Shown here one piece after another: positions 16,701 through 25,096 of a DNA stretch of 64,000 bases. Each line of letters starts with the position of its first letter. Positions within the stretch are counted from its first letter, which is position 1. Location: NCBI GenBank assembly GCA_964574985.1, contig CAZNPH010000001.1, positions 248,001 to 312,000 on the forward strand, in the 5' to 3' direction. The DNA comes from CAZNPH01 sp964574985 (GTDB lineage Bacteria; Bacteroidota; Bacteroidia; Bacteroidales; SM23-62). Position numbers and translations under genes: made by a program. The notes beneath the pieces were generated by a model, which worked only from the letters and a program-made list of their open reading frames with translations, searched no databases and had not been told where the DNA came from.

Positions 16701-18212
16701 TTCCAGATCATACAGAATAAAACCCTCCCGCGCCAATCTTTTCAGCATTTGCTGTACCTGATGATGGGAAGTCCGTATATACCGTGCATATTCCTTGCCT
16801 TTAAAGCTTACATCAAACACTTTCTCAGAAAATTTCCGGAGCGTTACCAGTGGATTTACCGAATCAATGCCCTGCAGCCTTGCATACTTCTGCGCATCAA
16901 AAAGATTATAAGATTCAAAGTTGGCAAATCCTATGGCAGAACCAATCGCCGAAGTGAAAAGAATGATATTCTCATCCAGTTTCCAGGAAATCCTTTCAAA
17001 ATTCATTTCAACCCTGTGATATGTATTGTAAAAAGGAGCCTGGGATGAATAATCGCCGGTCCTTGTCAGAGAAACCTCATTTTGCCCAGGGAAGTAAGAT
17101 AATGCCAGGTCCGGATGATAAATGGAATCAGATTCGAGGGGGATCATAACCGATGTATTCCTTCCGACGGCCTTTTCCGGCTCAAAGCTGAAAAACCTGG
17201 CACCGGCCTTCAAACGCAAAGAATCCTTCATGTAAAAAAGAAGTTCGGCACAATTTTGGCGTGTACCGAAACCGGCAAGTCGTGTCCCGCGCATGGCAAG
17301 ACCTCCACGATAATAAACATGAGGATAGAGGTTATCAACTTCATAATTCTTCTGATAGGAGGTAAATACGGGGAAATTAACATCCGTCCCTGAAAGTCCG
17401 GGAACAACCCGGTCTTCCATACTTCCGGTCATGTCAAAATCAAAATAAATGCGGTTAACAAAAATGACAGAATCTGCCTGGTAACCTGAAGAAATCATAT
17501 TGATCCTGTACTCCGACAATGTGGCATATACCTGTGTTCTGTCATAACCGGAACGCTCCCATGTTACCAATCCACTGTTCCCGTGCCACAATCCGGAAGA
17601 AGGGACATAATAACCGCCGGCATTCCTGATATGCATACTGTCCCGGACAGAAATACATGTCAGAAGGACCCGGTCAAAATATATTCTCAGTGAATCCTTG
17701 AATTCAAAACGGTCGAAGGGCTGGTCAGATTTCCATATTGTGGTCGGACTGCGATGAAGCACATTGTTCCTGAGAATGTCCCGGGTATTGGTCAACAGAT
17801 TCGTCACCGGTTTGAGCGAATTACCGGAATTCAGGGATCGATCCAGCTCCTTCATCCATTCCATGAAACAGTTCCCCCCGGAATAATCCCTGTTAAAAGC
17901 CATAACAACATCAATCCATATAACAAAATGCGGCTCAGGTTTGGCACGGCGTTTCAGGAGCTTGTTCGAAATCCGGAGTATCTGCTGTTTGCGGACTTCA
18001 TCGATATGTCCGGAATCCCATTCAGCGATAAACTTCTCAAGGATAAAATTCTGGTGTTCATTGAGGGCATTTGACATAAATTCCCTGAGATCCGCGGTAA
18101 AATTTGAAGAGTCATTTGAAAATTCTTGAACAACCTGCCCCCGCATTCCGGTAAATCCGAGGCAAAACAGAACAGGTATCAGAAAAAACCGGATAATTAC
18201 AATACGCTCCAT
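13716..18212 (-). CDS. Giant exported protein of unknown function (1498 aa)
   Basis: Signal peptide at residues 1-26 (IIRFFLIPVLFCLGFTGMRGQ). The N-terminal ~500 residues are helical, and the next ~900 are rich in beta strands with recurring short units such as GGYVP, TGSGTLDLINSVFESDLFSF, DALFAETRSFR, ANVNIRGRNAYQGSG and SGSGSFNTNQDF. These recall repeated OstA/LptA-like beta-jellyroll turns, but I cannot confirm a family. The C-terminus is basic (TRKRKLKTSRREV) and ends in an acidic EEMETETEPEP tail coded by a short repeat. Similar very large exported proteins occur in Bacteroidota next to tpiA or rsmE and are annotated hypothetical. A role at the envelope is likely from the signal peptide. 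It lies between tpiA and rsmE, all on the minus strand. Confidence 0.75.
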   Translation of the reverse strand: MERIVIIRFFLIPVLFCLGFTGMRGQVVQEFSNDSSNFTADLREFMSNALNEHQNFILEKFIAEWDSGHIDEVRKQQILRISNKLLKRRAKPEPHFVIWIDVVMAFNRDYSGGNCFMEWMKELDRSLNSGNSLKPVTNLLTNTRDILRNNVLHRSPTTIWKSDQPFDRFEFKDSLRIYFDRVLLTCISVRDSMHIRNAGGYYVPSSGLWHGNSGLVTWERSGYDRTQVYATLSEYRINMISSGYQADSVIFVNRIYFDFDMTGSMEDRVVPGLSGTDVNFPVFTSYQKNYEVDNLYPHVYYRGGLAMRGTRLAGFGTRQNCAELLFYMKDSLRLKAGARFFSFEPEKAVGRNTSVMIPLESDSIYHPDLALSYFPGQNEVSLTRTGDYSSQAPFYNTYHRVEMNFERISWKLDENIILFTSAIGSAIGFANFESYNLFDAQKYARLQGIDSVNPLVTLRKFSEKVFDVSFKGKEYARYIRTSHHQVQQMLKRLAREGFILYDLETDMATVRQKMYDYIYASVGYIDYDVINLASEVGSSRENARLDLSNLDITIFGVSDIRLSNAQYVVIYPEEETLVLKRNRNFQFNGMIDAGLFTFYGNNFFFDYEGFRLNLQDIDSLSIKAKSEELDSYGRALLVNVRNIIQDMTGELLIDDPENKSGLKDLPRYPEFISKENSFVYYDDPGIQNGVYKKDKFYFEIYPFSFDSLDNFSKRGLQLKGEFVSAGIIPDMEQTLVLQEDNSLGFKYMVPPEGVPVYSERGRFYDYIEMSNRGLKGRGKLEYLASNSETEDCTFHPDSLFAETRSFRIKKTETGRQFPFVASSNNSIIWYPYEDQLLTSQGEKPFTVFNDSSFLEGELVLSSAGLTGSGTLDLINSVFESDLFSFRADQFDSDTADFKLKSLYTDGYALITDNINAHVDFDSGSGSFNTNQDFTLVEFPENKYISHIRFFRWNMEKKELSMGIETEEEPDISPSGEDAPYAGAEFISIDPAQDSLRFVSPLAIYNYRDNVIDASGVRHIRVADAFVYPKDGKVFVDKNAVMGEMTGSQITADTLNRTLNFCNATVNIRGRNAYQGSGDHDYIDETGAKQTIHFDLIKPDDDLSTYAEGIIPETKEFTLSPFYDYQGKVFAFAGQQFFTFHGAVRLKHQCESLNHRWFYFESMIDPEEIFIPVSGEPRDINMEYIRAGLYITADSSHIYPAFFSRKRLASDRAIINAGGFLYYDKETGEYKISSREKIMDENQTGNLLVLERKPCVITGEGNISLGLRLGQVRMRTVGNIRYDIPEDHSELETMIALDFFISEEALDLMAGELDSLPGLEGFDLSDQAYQKGMAELVGKENAEKLNAELSLYGTYSATPPELVHTLFLNKVKLRWNTETSSYRNYGKIGVGSIGTVQINKMADGYVELTKKRAGDQLDIYLKPDGRHWYYFGYTRGVMQTSSSNRMYNGIIAGIKTRKRKLKTSRREVPYVYVVATQRKRQLFLRRFTEEMETETEPEP

Positions 18213-18236
18213 ATTCCGGCAGATGAGTCAATTCCT

Positions 18237-18986
18237 TCAAAAAGAGCGGATGATGCCCATAAAATCGTCTGCTTTCAGGGAAGCTCCCCCGATCAACCCG
18301 CCATCTACATCAGGATTCGCGAAAAGTTCTTTGGCATTGGATGGTTTGCAGCTGCCACCATATTGTATGGTGGTATCTCCGGCGATATCTTCTCCGTATT
18401 GTCCGGCTATCAGTTTTCGGATATGTGCATGCATCTCCTGGGCCTGATCCGGGGTTGCAGTTTCGCCTGTACCAATGGCCCATACAGGTTCATAAGCAAT
18501 GATAATCTTTTTGAATTCCACAGGATCAATGTTGAAAAGACCATGGGACAATTGATCCCTGACCACGTCAAAATGGTTGTTTTGCTTTCTTTCCTCCAAT
18601 ATTTCACCGCAGCAAAAAATCGGATTCAATCCATGCTTCAGCACCAGCTTAACCTTTGTATTCAGAGTTTCATCATCCTCATTGAAATAAGTCCTTCTTT
18701 CCGAATGTCCGATGATTACATATCCGGCTCCGGCTGACTTGATCATCCCGGCAGATACTTCACCGGTATATGCTCCCGAATCCTTAAAAGCACAATTCTG
18801 AGCAGCCAGTTGTACCGTACGGAGCACCTGTTTGATCTCAGTAAGGTGTGAAAACGGAGGAGCCACAATGACCAGGACATCCCCGTGATTTTTCGCGTTT
18901 TGTTCTTCGATGGCTTTTGCCAGTTCAACACCTTCCTGAACCGTCAAATTCATTTTCCAGTTTCCGGCAACGATTTTCTTTCTCAT
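18237..18986 (-). CDS. tpiA: Triose-phosphate isomerase
   Basis: Interconverts DHAP and glyceraldehyde-3-phosphate in glycolysis. 249 residues. N-terminal KIVAGNWKMN holds the substrate-binding Asn and Lys; catalytic His is in IIGHSERR; catalytic Glu is in AYEPVWAIGTGETATP; the phosphate-binding IQYGGSCKPSNA and GGLIGGASL follow. It is followed by the giant exported gene (24 nt) and preceded by the ABC permease gene. The ATG at 18986 is well supported. Confidence 0.97.
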   Translation of the reverse strand: MRKKIVAGNWKMNLTVQEGVELAKAIEEQNAKNHGDVLVIVAPPFSHLTEIKQVLRTVQLAAQNCAFKDSGAYTGEVSAGMIKSAGAGYVIIGHSERRTYFNEDDETLNTKVKLVLKHGLNPIFCCGEILEERKQNNHFDVVRDQLSHGLFNIDPVEFKKIIIAYEPVWAIGTGETATPDQAQEMHAHIRKLIAGQYGEDIAGDTTIQYGGSCKPSNAKELFANPDVDGGLIGGASLKADDFMGIIRSF

Positions 18987-19089
18987 AATGCATTTATTTG
19001 TTTTGAAAACATGTCATTCATTCCAAAAATACGAAAATATGTACCGCAAATGAGACCAAAACCAAAAAACGTTCACTGACCCTGAGAAT

Positions 19090-20163
19090 TCAATGGCGCA
19101 CCCTCGGGTCCAGGATTCCGTATAAGGAGTCCACCAGCAGATTGATCAATACAAAGAAAAACGAAATGGTGATCACGGCTCCGATCACCACAGGAAAATC
19201 ATAAAAGTTCAGTGCATTTACGATCACATATCCCAAACCCTTCCATCCGAATATATACTCAACAAAAATCACACCGGCCATCAGGGAGGCAAACCACCCA
19301 CTGACAGCCGTTATCAATGGATTCAATGAATTTTTCAGGGCATGCCTGAAAATGATCCGGGAAAAAGCTAGCCCTTTGACCCTTGCCGTTCGTATGTAAT
19401 CCCGGGAAAGAACGTCAAGCATGGAATTTCTGGAAAGTTGCACCACCACTGCCAACGGCCGGATCCCCAGCGTGAGTGCGGGAAGGATAATATTCTTCAG
19501 AACAAGTCTGCGCCCTTCCCCGAAATCATCCATTTCATATAAATTCCCGGTCAGGTTCAACCCGGTAATATCCGACAGAACATATGCAAAAAGCCAACCG
19601 ATCAGTATGGCAGCAAAGAAGGATGGCAAAGACATACCCAGGGCAGAGAACACCAAAGAACATTTGTCGAAGAAACTATCCTTAACAATGGCTGCGATGA
19701 TGCCCGTAAAGGTTCCCAGCAAAAAGGCAAAGAGAATGGAAACCATGGCCAGGATGGCTGAATTCGGAATGGCCTCAGCCAAAATAGACCCCACGCTTTT
19801 ACGGCTTTGATAAGACCTTCCCAAATATGGCCATTTAAGCACCAGCATCCGTTTTTCTCCCAAACCAATCAAAGGAAAGGAATTGTACTTTTCATGGTCG
19901 AGGTAAAAAAAATCCTCTCCGGCCGTGGAATGGAAAGAAACCGGCGAAAGATCATTCAGATATTTCATGTACCGGATATGAACAGGCTTGTCCAGGCCCA
20001 TCTCCGTTCTGATGGCTTTCAAGGTGTTTTTATCTGTACGCTGCCCTGCGATCATCCGGGCAGGATCACCCGGCAGAATATCGAACAAAAGGAAAACAAC
20101 GGTCACAACCCCCCAGATAACCAACAAGCTGTAGAGCAATTTTCTGACCAGGTAATCAACCAC
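19090..20163 (-). CDS. ABC transporter permease, DppB/OppB family
   Basis: 357 residues with about six membrane segments; inner-membrane permease of a peptide or nickel-type importer. N-terminus RKLLYSLLVIWGVVTVVFLLFDILPGDPAR is typical of DppB. The EAA loop is seen in IIFRHALKNSLNPLITAVSGW, then GVIFVEYIFGWKGLGYV. A stretch of about 60 residues after ILPGDPARMIAGQ is longer than in standard DppB. The start is GTG at 20163, five bases after the upstream gene's stop. No second permease, ATPase or solute-binding gene is next to it, which is odd for the family; partners must lie elsewhere. Confidence 0.88.
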   Translation of the reverse strand: MVDYLVRKLLYSLLVIWGVVTVVFLLFDILPGDPARMIAGQRTDKNTLKAIRTEMGLDKPVHIRYMKYLNDLSPVSFHSTAGEDFFYLDHEKYNSFPLIGLGEKRMLVLKWPYLGRSYQSRKSVGSILAEAIPNSAILAMVSILFAFLLGTFTGIIAAIVKDSFFDKCSLVFSALGMSLPSFFAAILIGWLFAYVLSDITGLNLTGNLYEMDDFGEGRRLVLKNIILPALTLGIRPLAVVVQLSRNSMLDVLSRDYIRTARVKGLAFSRIIFRHALKNSLNPLITAVSGWFASLMAGVIFVEYIFGWKGLGYVIVNALNFYDFPVVIGAVITISFFFVLINLLVDSLYGILDPRVRH

Positions 20164-20168
20164 AGGCT

Positions 20169-21428
20169 TTAATCATTGGATTTGGGCCGGAGAATATAAA
20201 AAGTGAGACGAATAAGCAAAAACAAAACCGCAACAAAAAAAGCGACAACAAATGCTTTCCTTTGACCATGAACCCTTGTCAGGGACGCAGACAAATAACC
20301 TTTTTCCAGTTCCCCGGGGGAAGGCAAATTGACCGATGGCCACTTTGCCAGAATGGTCCCCTCCCTGATCAGCATCAACCCGGGATTTGAACGAATGATG
20401 GTTTTCAGTGTGATCTCATCGGTGGTGTAAAAATCAAACACGGGCATAATTTCCTGCTCAACACGCTTTATATGGGTTTCAGGTGATGCGGTGAGACAAT
20501 AGAATGAGCACCCCATGGACTGGCAATGAACAGCCAGCTTATTGGCCTTCCTCAGGGCTTCCATGCCGGCCCCGGTGATATCCTGACTGATCAGCAACAT
20601 GGAATAGTCCCGGTCGGAAAGAACCAAATCTGTGATATCGTTGCCTTGCCTGTCAACAATGGTAAAATCATGAATGGGTGGTTCATATCCTTTGCTGACC
20701 AAAACATGTTTGCTGTCAACAAATTTCCAGGTGGTGTCCTGCCAGGGAAAATTCTCTTCGGTAAATTCCTGTACTTCACCATTTTTCTCATAGTAGAGAT
20801 AGGTTTTGTATACATCTTCCGTCGAACCTTCAGGCACAACCATTTTATCCGGTATATTGGTCCCGATACGATAAGGCCTGAAATCAATGACTGGCAGCGT
20901 TCTGTAGCACCAAAATCCGGTTATAAAAAAAATCAGTGCAAACACTGACAAAACAGTCCATTCCCTGGGGGGGGGGAACAAATCTCCATACCAATTCCGG
21001 CAATAAAAGATCACCAGGGTAAAAAACATAAGAACCACATTTTTCCAGAATGTCTGCCAGTTGGTCATGACCACCGCATCCCCAAAACATCCGCAATCAC
21101 TCACCGGATTGGTCAGCGCAAGAACGAGGGTCAGAATGGTAAAAAACGACATAAACACCATCAGCACCCGGGAGACGATCTTCATCCTGAATCCCAGAAT
21201 AAGGGCAATTCCGATTGAAAATTCAACCACAGCCAGCAAAAAAGCCAGGATCAGCGAAACGGGTTCAAGAAATCCAATTTTGAATGCAATGAAGTAATCA
21301 TTGAATTTATACATTGAGCCAAGCGGATCAATGCCTTTTACAAAACTTGAAAAAACGAAAACGGCACCCACCAATATCCTGCTGCTGTTCATGAGTGCCT
21401 TCAATACGTGGGATTTGGTATTGTTCAT
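20169..21428 (-). CDS. DoxX/MauE-like membrane protein with thioredoxin-like tail
   Basis: 419 residues from ATG 21428. Residues about 1-150 hold four membrane segments of the DoxX/MauE type (SSRILVGAVFVFSSFVKGIDPLG, ILAFLLAVVEFSIGIALILG) with the MauE-like motif CGCFGDAV. A fifth segment near 170 and a final one near the C-terminus (FVVAFFVAVLFLLIRLTFYI) flank a soluble domain with a thioredoxin-like ordering (DYSMLLISQDITGAGMEALRKAN ... CSFYCLT ... NPGLMLIREGTILAKW) but no CxxC. It matches the BT_3928-type family common next to tpiA in Bacteroidota. It begins in an ATGA overlap with tmk. A redox role is a guess. Confidence 0.8.
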   Translation of the reverse strand: MNNTKSHVLKALMNSSRILVGAVFVFSSFVKGIDPLGSMYKFNDYFIAFKIGFLEPVSLILAFLLAVVEFSIGIALILGFRMKIVSRVLMVFMSFFTILTLVLALTNPVSDCGCFGDAVVMTNWQTFWKNVVLMFFTLVIFYCRNWYGDLFPPPREWTVLSVFALIFFITGFWCYRTLPVIDFRPYRIGTNIPDKMVVPEGSTEDVYKTYLYYEKNGEVQEFTEENFPWQDTTWKFVDSKHVLVSKGYEPPIHDFTIVDRQGNDITDLVLSDRDYSMLLISQDITGAGMEALRKANKLAVHCQSMGCSFYCLTASPETHIKRVEQEIMPVFDFYTTDEITLKTIIRSNPGLMLIREGTILAKWPSVNLPSPGELEKGYLSASLTRVHGQRKAFVVAFFVAVLFLLIRLTFYILRPKSND

Positions 21429-22099
21429 AATGTGATAACCTTCCTGATTCTTTCGAAAATCTTTTCCGGGGGCAATATAGTATTGTCTGAATTCCCACAA
21501 TCAACAACATACATACTTTCATCTTCCCTGGATACTTCCAGGTATACCTCCCTGACCCGCTTCTGGAATTCAAGATCTGCCTCATGGATATCCTCTCCTC
21601 CATTCAAATACCTCCTGTCATCACCGGCTCTGCGGCCGGAAAGCTTTTCCCTGGTAAAATAAAAAGGGACATCAAGAAAGATATTCAAATCAGGAACCGG
21701 GATTTTATTGTATCCGTATTCAAGCCGGTATATCCAGTCCTTCAGATTTTGCCTTTCATCCGGGTCATCCAGCTTGGCACATTGAAAAGCGATATTTGAA
21801 ATCACGTAACGGTCGAGCAACACCCAATGACCGGCATTCAGCCATCTGCGTATGGATTCTGCGGCATTGTGCCTGTCGCCTGCATACAACAAGGCAACCA
21901 GACATGGATGAACCGACTCTTTATTTCCGAAATCCCCCCTTAAAAAACGGGCGATCAAATCACCATATATTGGAGAACCGGTACGTGGGAAATGCACATA
22001 CTTGCAGGAAATTCCGCAGTTTTCCAGGAAATCCCGGAAAAGCCGGATCTGGGTTGATTTTCCTGACCCGTCAAGTCCTTCTATAACAATAAAACTCAT
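21425..22099 (-). CDS. tmk: Thymidylate kinase
   Basis: Phosphorylates dTMP to dTDP with ATP. 224 residues. P-loop IEGLDGSGKSTQ at the N-terminus, DRY motif in LLDRYVISNIAFQ, LFLDVPF and the lid stretch SGRRAGDDRRYLNGGEDIHE. It is somewhat divergent from the standard bacterial enzyme but every active element is present. Its stop overlaps the next gene's start by 4 nt (ATGA). It is divergent from folP (64-nt gap). Confidence 0.9.
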   Translation of the reverse strand: MSFIVIEGLDGSGKSTQIRLFRDFLENCGISCKYVHFPRTGSPIYGDLIARFLRGDFGNKESVHPCLVALLYAGDRHNAAESIRRWLNAGHWVLLDRYVISNIAFQCAKLDDPDERQNLKDWIYRLEYGYNKIPVPDLNIFLDVPFYFTREKLSGRRAGDDRRYLNGGEDIHEADLEFQKRVREVYLEVSREDESMYVVDCGNSDNTILPPEKIFERIRKVITL

Positions 22100-22163
22100 G
22101 GGTTTGTATGTCCGTTTATTGGAATGGTTTTGCTATTTTTATTGCATCGTTCTCAACTCCAAA

Positions 22164-23030
22164 ATGAACAAAGATACACTTTTTTCGAGGAAATATTCGA
22201 TCAATATCCGCGGGAAACTGGTTGATTTGTCCACACCTGCGGTCATGGGAATATTGAACATCAGTCCGGATTCTTTTTATTCCGGGTCCAGGATTGCCTC
22301 TGAGGGCGATTTATTGGCCAAAGCCGGAAAAATGATCCGTGAAGGAGCCAGGTTCCTGGATTTGGGTGCATGCTCCACACGCCCGGGCGCAGAAGAAATA
22401 TCCGAAAAAGAGGAGCTCAACAGGCTGATCCCGGCACTCGATGCCATACGCAAGGTACATCCTGATATCATGATCTCGGTGGATACCCGCCGTGCTGCCA
22501 TCGCCAGATTGGCGGTCAGTGATTACCGGGTGGACATGATCAATGACATTTCAGCCGGCGTTTTTGACCCAAAAATGTTTGAGACCGTGGCCGGATTGCA
22601 GGTCCCGTACATTATAATGCATATGCGCGGCAATCCGTCAGATATGCAGACATTGACCCATTACGACGATCTGTTGAAGGAGATTTTTTATTACTTTTCA
22701 GAGAAAACCAACAGGCTTTTTCAGATGGGGGTCAGGGATATTATTCTTGATCCGGGTTTCGGATTTGCCAAGACCATGGACCAGAATTACCAGGTACTGA
22801 ACCGGCTGGAAGATTTCAGAATATTCGGTTTGCCATTGCTGGCCGGACTCTCAAGAAAATCCATGATCTATAAGTTTCTGGGAACAGATCCCCCGGGGGC
22901 ATTGAATGGCACCACCGTACTGAACACACTGGCCCTTTACAAAGGAGTAAATATCCTGCGTGTACATGACGTGAGGGAGGGCGTGCAAGCCGTAAAACTC
23001 CTGGAAAAAATGGAGGAATCCCAATGCTGA
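22164..23030 (+). CDS. folP: Dihydropteroate synthase
   Basis: Condenses p-aminobenzoate with the pterin diphosphate in folate synthesis; the target of sulfonamides. 288 residues from ATG 22164. Motifs: VMGILNISPDSFYSGS (loop 1), GARFLDLGACSTRPGAEEI (loop 2), ISVDTRRA, MINDISAG, YIIMHMRGNPSDMQ, DIILDPGFGFAKT, LLAGLSRKSMIYK and VHDVREGVQAVKL. The open frame extends upstream to 22002, but that overlaps tmk and adds no family sequence. It is followed by cdaA 76 nt later, a usual Bacteroidota gene order. Confidence 0.96.
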   Translation: MNKDTLFSRKYSINIRGKLVDLSTPAVMGILNISPDSFYSGSRIASEGDLLAKAGKMIREGARFLDLGACSTRPGAEEISEKEELNRLIPALDAIRKVHPDIMISVDTRRAAIARLAVSDYRVDMINDISAGVFDPKMFETVAGLQVPYIIMHMRGNPSDMQTLTHYDDLLKEIFYYFSEKTNRLFQMGVRDIILDPGFGFAKTMDQNYQVLNRLEDFRIFGLPLLAGLSRKSMIYKFLGTDPPGALNGTTVLNTLALYKGVNILRVHDVREGVQAVKLLEKMEESQC

Positions 23031-23106
23031 TTATTTTTTATAAATTTGTGGCAGCATTTTTGGCTGAAATCCTTTTAAAGGTTTACCACAAGAGCAATCC
23101 GTATTC

Positions 23107-23886
23107 ATGACCTTTGCTTTCCTGTCTATAAGGGTACTCGACATCATAGATATTCTGGCAGTCGCCTTTCTGATGTACCAGGTATACAAACTCATCAGAG
23201 GTACCATAGCCATGAATATTTTTGTGGGCATTTTCTCGGTTTACCTTTTATGGCTTGTCGTTAAGGCGCTGAACATGCAGCTTCTGGGTTCCATCCTGGG
23301 CCAGGTGATCGGCGTGGGTGTCATTGCATTGATCGTTGTATTTCAACAGGAAATAAGAAGATTCCTGATCTTTTTGGGCAATCAGTATTACAGCCGCAAC
23401 AGGTTTACCATTGAAAAGATATTTCCCGGCGGATTCAAAGCAGGTACCAACGTGCGGATCAAATCCATTCTGAAAGCCACCATCAATCTGGCCAACGGCA
23501 AAACCGGGGCACTAATTGTGATAACCAGGAAATCCAGATTGCTCGTTTATGCAGAAACGGGGGATATCATGAATGCGCAGACTTCCAGCAGATTGATTGA
23601 AAGCATTTTCAATAAGGAAAGTCCACTCCATGACGGTGCCATCATCATTGAAAACGAAAAAGTTCTGGCAGCCCGCTGTGTGCTTCCTGTATCAGAAAAC
23701 ATCAATCTCCCTCCCCATTTCGGTATGCGTCACAGGGCGGCTATAGGAATCACGGAACACACAGATGCGTTGGTGATCGTCGTATCTGAAGAGACCGGCG
23801 GCATTTCCATTGCAAGGAACGGAAAAATCAGGACCGATGTTGACCCCAAAGATCTATTAAACATCCTGGAAGAAAATTTCGGTTAA
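23107..23886 (+). CDS. cdaA: Diadenylate cyclase
   Basis: Makes the second messenger c-di-AMP from two ATP. 259 residues. Three N-terminal membrane segments (residues about 10-85: ILDIIDILAVAFLMYQVY, IAMNIFVGIFSVYLLWLVV, GQVIGVGVIALIVVF). The DAC domain follows with DGAIIIENEKVLAARCVLPVS, carrying the DGA motif, and FGMRHRAAIGI, carrying RHR. It is located in the inner membrane with a cytoplasmic catalytic domain. Linked to folP upstream; downstream the MscS pseudogene is fused in frame to the intergenic space. Confidence 0.95.
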   Translation: MTFAFLSIRVLDIIDILAVAFLMYQVYKLIRGTIAMNIFVGIFSVYLLWLVVKALNMQLLGSILGQVIGVGVIALIVVFQQEIRRFLIFLGNQYYSRNRFTIEKIFPGGFKAGTNVRIKSILKATINLANGKTGALIVITRKSRLLVYAETGDIMNAQTSSRLIESIFNKESPLHDGAIIIENEKVLAARCVLPVSENINLPPHFGMRHRAAIGITEHTDALVIVVSEETGGISIARNGKIRTDVDPKDLLNILEENFG

Positions 23887-23898
23887 CCCCCCACGGCC

Positions 23899-24464
23899 AT
23901 ATCATTCAAAGAAATCATTGAAACCAAACTGATCTCAACGGAGAATATCGATCTGTCCCTCTATCATTTGCTGATCATCCTTCTAATCCTTGCAGGTAAG
24001 CGTTTCATCCTTTGGCTTTACAGGAGGATATTGAAAAGACAGGTTAGGAAAAAGTATCTTGACATCGTCAAAAGCCATGCACTGTATCAGTTGGGGGCCT
24101 ATATTTTATGGGTCATCGCCATTACAGTATCCATGGAAACGGCCGGCATAAAGATTACCATACTGCTGGCAGGTCCGGCAGCCCTGCTGGTTGGTCTGGG
24201 GCTCGGATTGCAGCAGGTATTCAAGGATTTCATATCAGGATTGTTCCTTCTTTTCGAAGGGCACATCAAAGTGGGAAATATTTTTGAGCTGGGAAGTAAC
24301 ATAGGCCGGGTCAAGGAAATCGGCTTGCAGAAAAAATTAAAAGCGAGTTGCGATTTGCCATTGATAAAAAATTCAGGAAAAGCCAGGTAAAAATTCCTTT
24401 TCCCCTGCGGGATGTTCATTTATTCAATACAAAAGACCGGCCACCAGCGCCGGGCATTACCTGA
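23899..24464 (+). pseudogene. Decayed MscS-family mechanosensitive channel
   Basis: Three lesions are visible. The expected start is ATA (23899-23901) in the frame reading ISFKEIIETKLISTENIDLSLYH, and no ATG or GTG lies between the cdaA stop and the first membrane segment. The pore region is intact (LLAGPAALLVGLGLGLQQVFKDFISG) up to IGRVKEIGLQ at 24330. There the usual ~100-residue beta and mixed domain is missing, and the sequence jumps, with a frame change, to KSELRFAIDKKFRKSQVKIPFPLRDVH in another frame (from about 24333), the family C-terminus, ending at TGA 24462. A read-through product of 140 aa from TTG 23968 is possible but would lack the cytoplasmic domain. Confidence 0.85.
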
Positions 24465-25080
24465 ATTGTATCCTGGACTCCTCCCCGTGAAACAGGCGTT
24501 GAATGTTTTTCCCGTGGGTGATCACCAAAAGTATCGTAACACCCAATGAAAATATCTTTAAAGGCAGACCTGAACCCTGGGAAAAAATCATCAACACCAA
24601 AGGATAAAAAATCCCGGCAAGCAGTGACCCCAGGGAAACAATACGGAACAAAAGGACCACCACCAGAAACAATCCCAGGCAGATCAAACAAGCCCATGGG
24701 GTCAGTGTCAGGGCCACACCAAGCAGTGTTGCCACACCTTTCCCACCCCTAAAACCTGCGAAAACAGGGAAAATATGTCCGCCAACCGCGGTAAGCCCCA
24801 GCAATATCCGGATCAGGTCCGTTCCGGAATTCCCGGAATCAGCATCCGGGAGCAACCGGAACAACTGAACGGCCGCAAATGCTTTCAGAACATCAATCAG
24901 CAAAACAGATAAACCGGCTTTCCATCCCAGAACCCTGGTGGCATTGGCAGCTCCGGCGTTTTTGCTACCGTGATTTCTGATATCCGTCCCGTAAAACCAT
25001 TTTCCCAGCCAAACGGAGGAAGGAATGGATCCAAGACAATAGGCTGTCAGAAAAACAGCTGCATAAGTAAAATAAACCAT
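24457..25080 (-). CDS. plsY: Glycerol-3-phosphate acyltransferase (acyl-phosphate dependent)
   Basis: Inner-membrane enzyme that transfers an acyl group from acyl phosphate to glycerol-3-phosphate, the first phospholipid step. 207 residues, several membrane segments. Family loops: LGSIPSSVWLGKWFYGTDIRNHGSKNAGAANA with the conserved Ser and Asn, and VGGHIFPVFAGFRGGKGVATLLGV. The C-terminal loop ending in GKNIQRLFHGEE matches the third loop. The gene overlaps the pseudogene tail by 8 nt on the opposite strand. Confidence 0.95.
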   Translation of the reverse strand: MVYFTYAAVFLTAYCLGSIPSSVWLGKWFYGTDIRNHGSKNAGAANATRVLGWKAGLSVLLIDVLKAFAAVQLFRLLPDADSGNSGTDLIRILLGLTAVGGHIFPVFAGFRGGKGVATLLGVALTLTPWACLICLGLFLVVVLLFRIVSLGSLLAGIFYPLVLMIFSQGSGLPLKIFSLGVTILLVITHGKNIQRLFHGEESRIQFR

Positions 25081-25096
25081 CCGGGATTCAATGTGT

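Noticed and set aside
22002..22163. Longer start for folP
   Set aside because: The extension is antisense to tmk and lacks family similarity; ATG 22164 gives the expected N-terminus.
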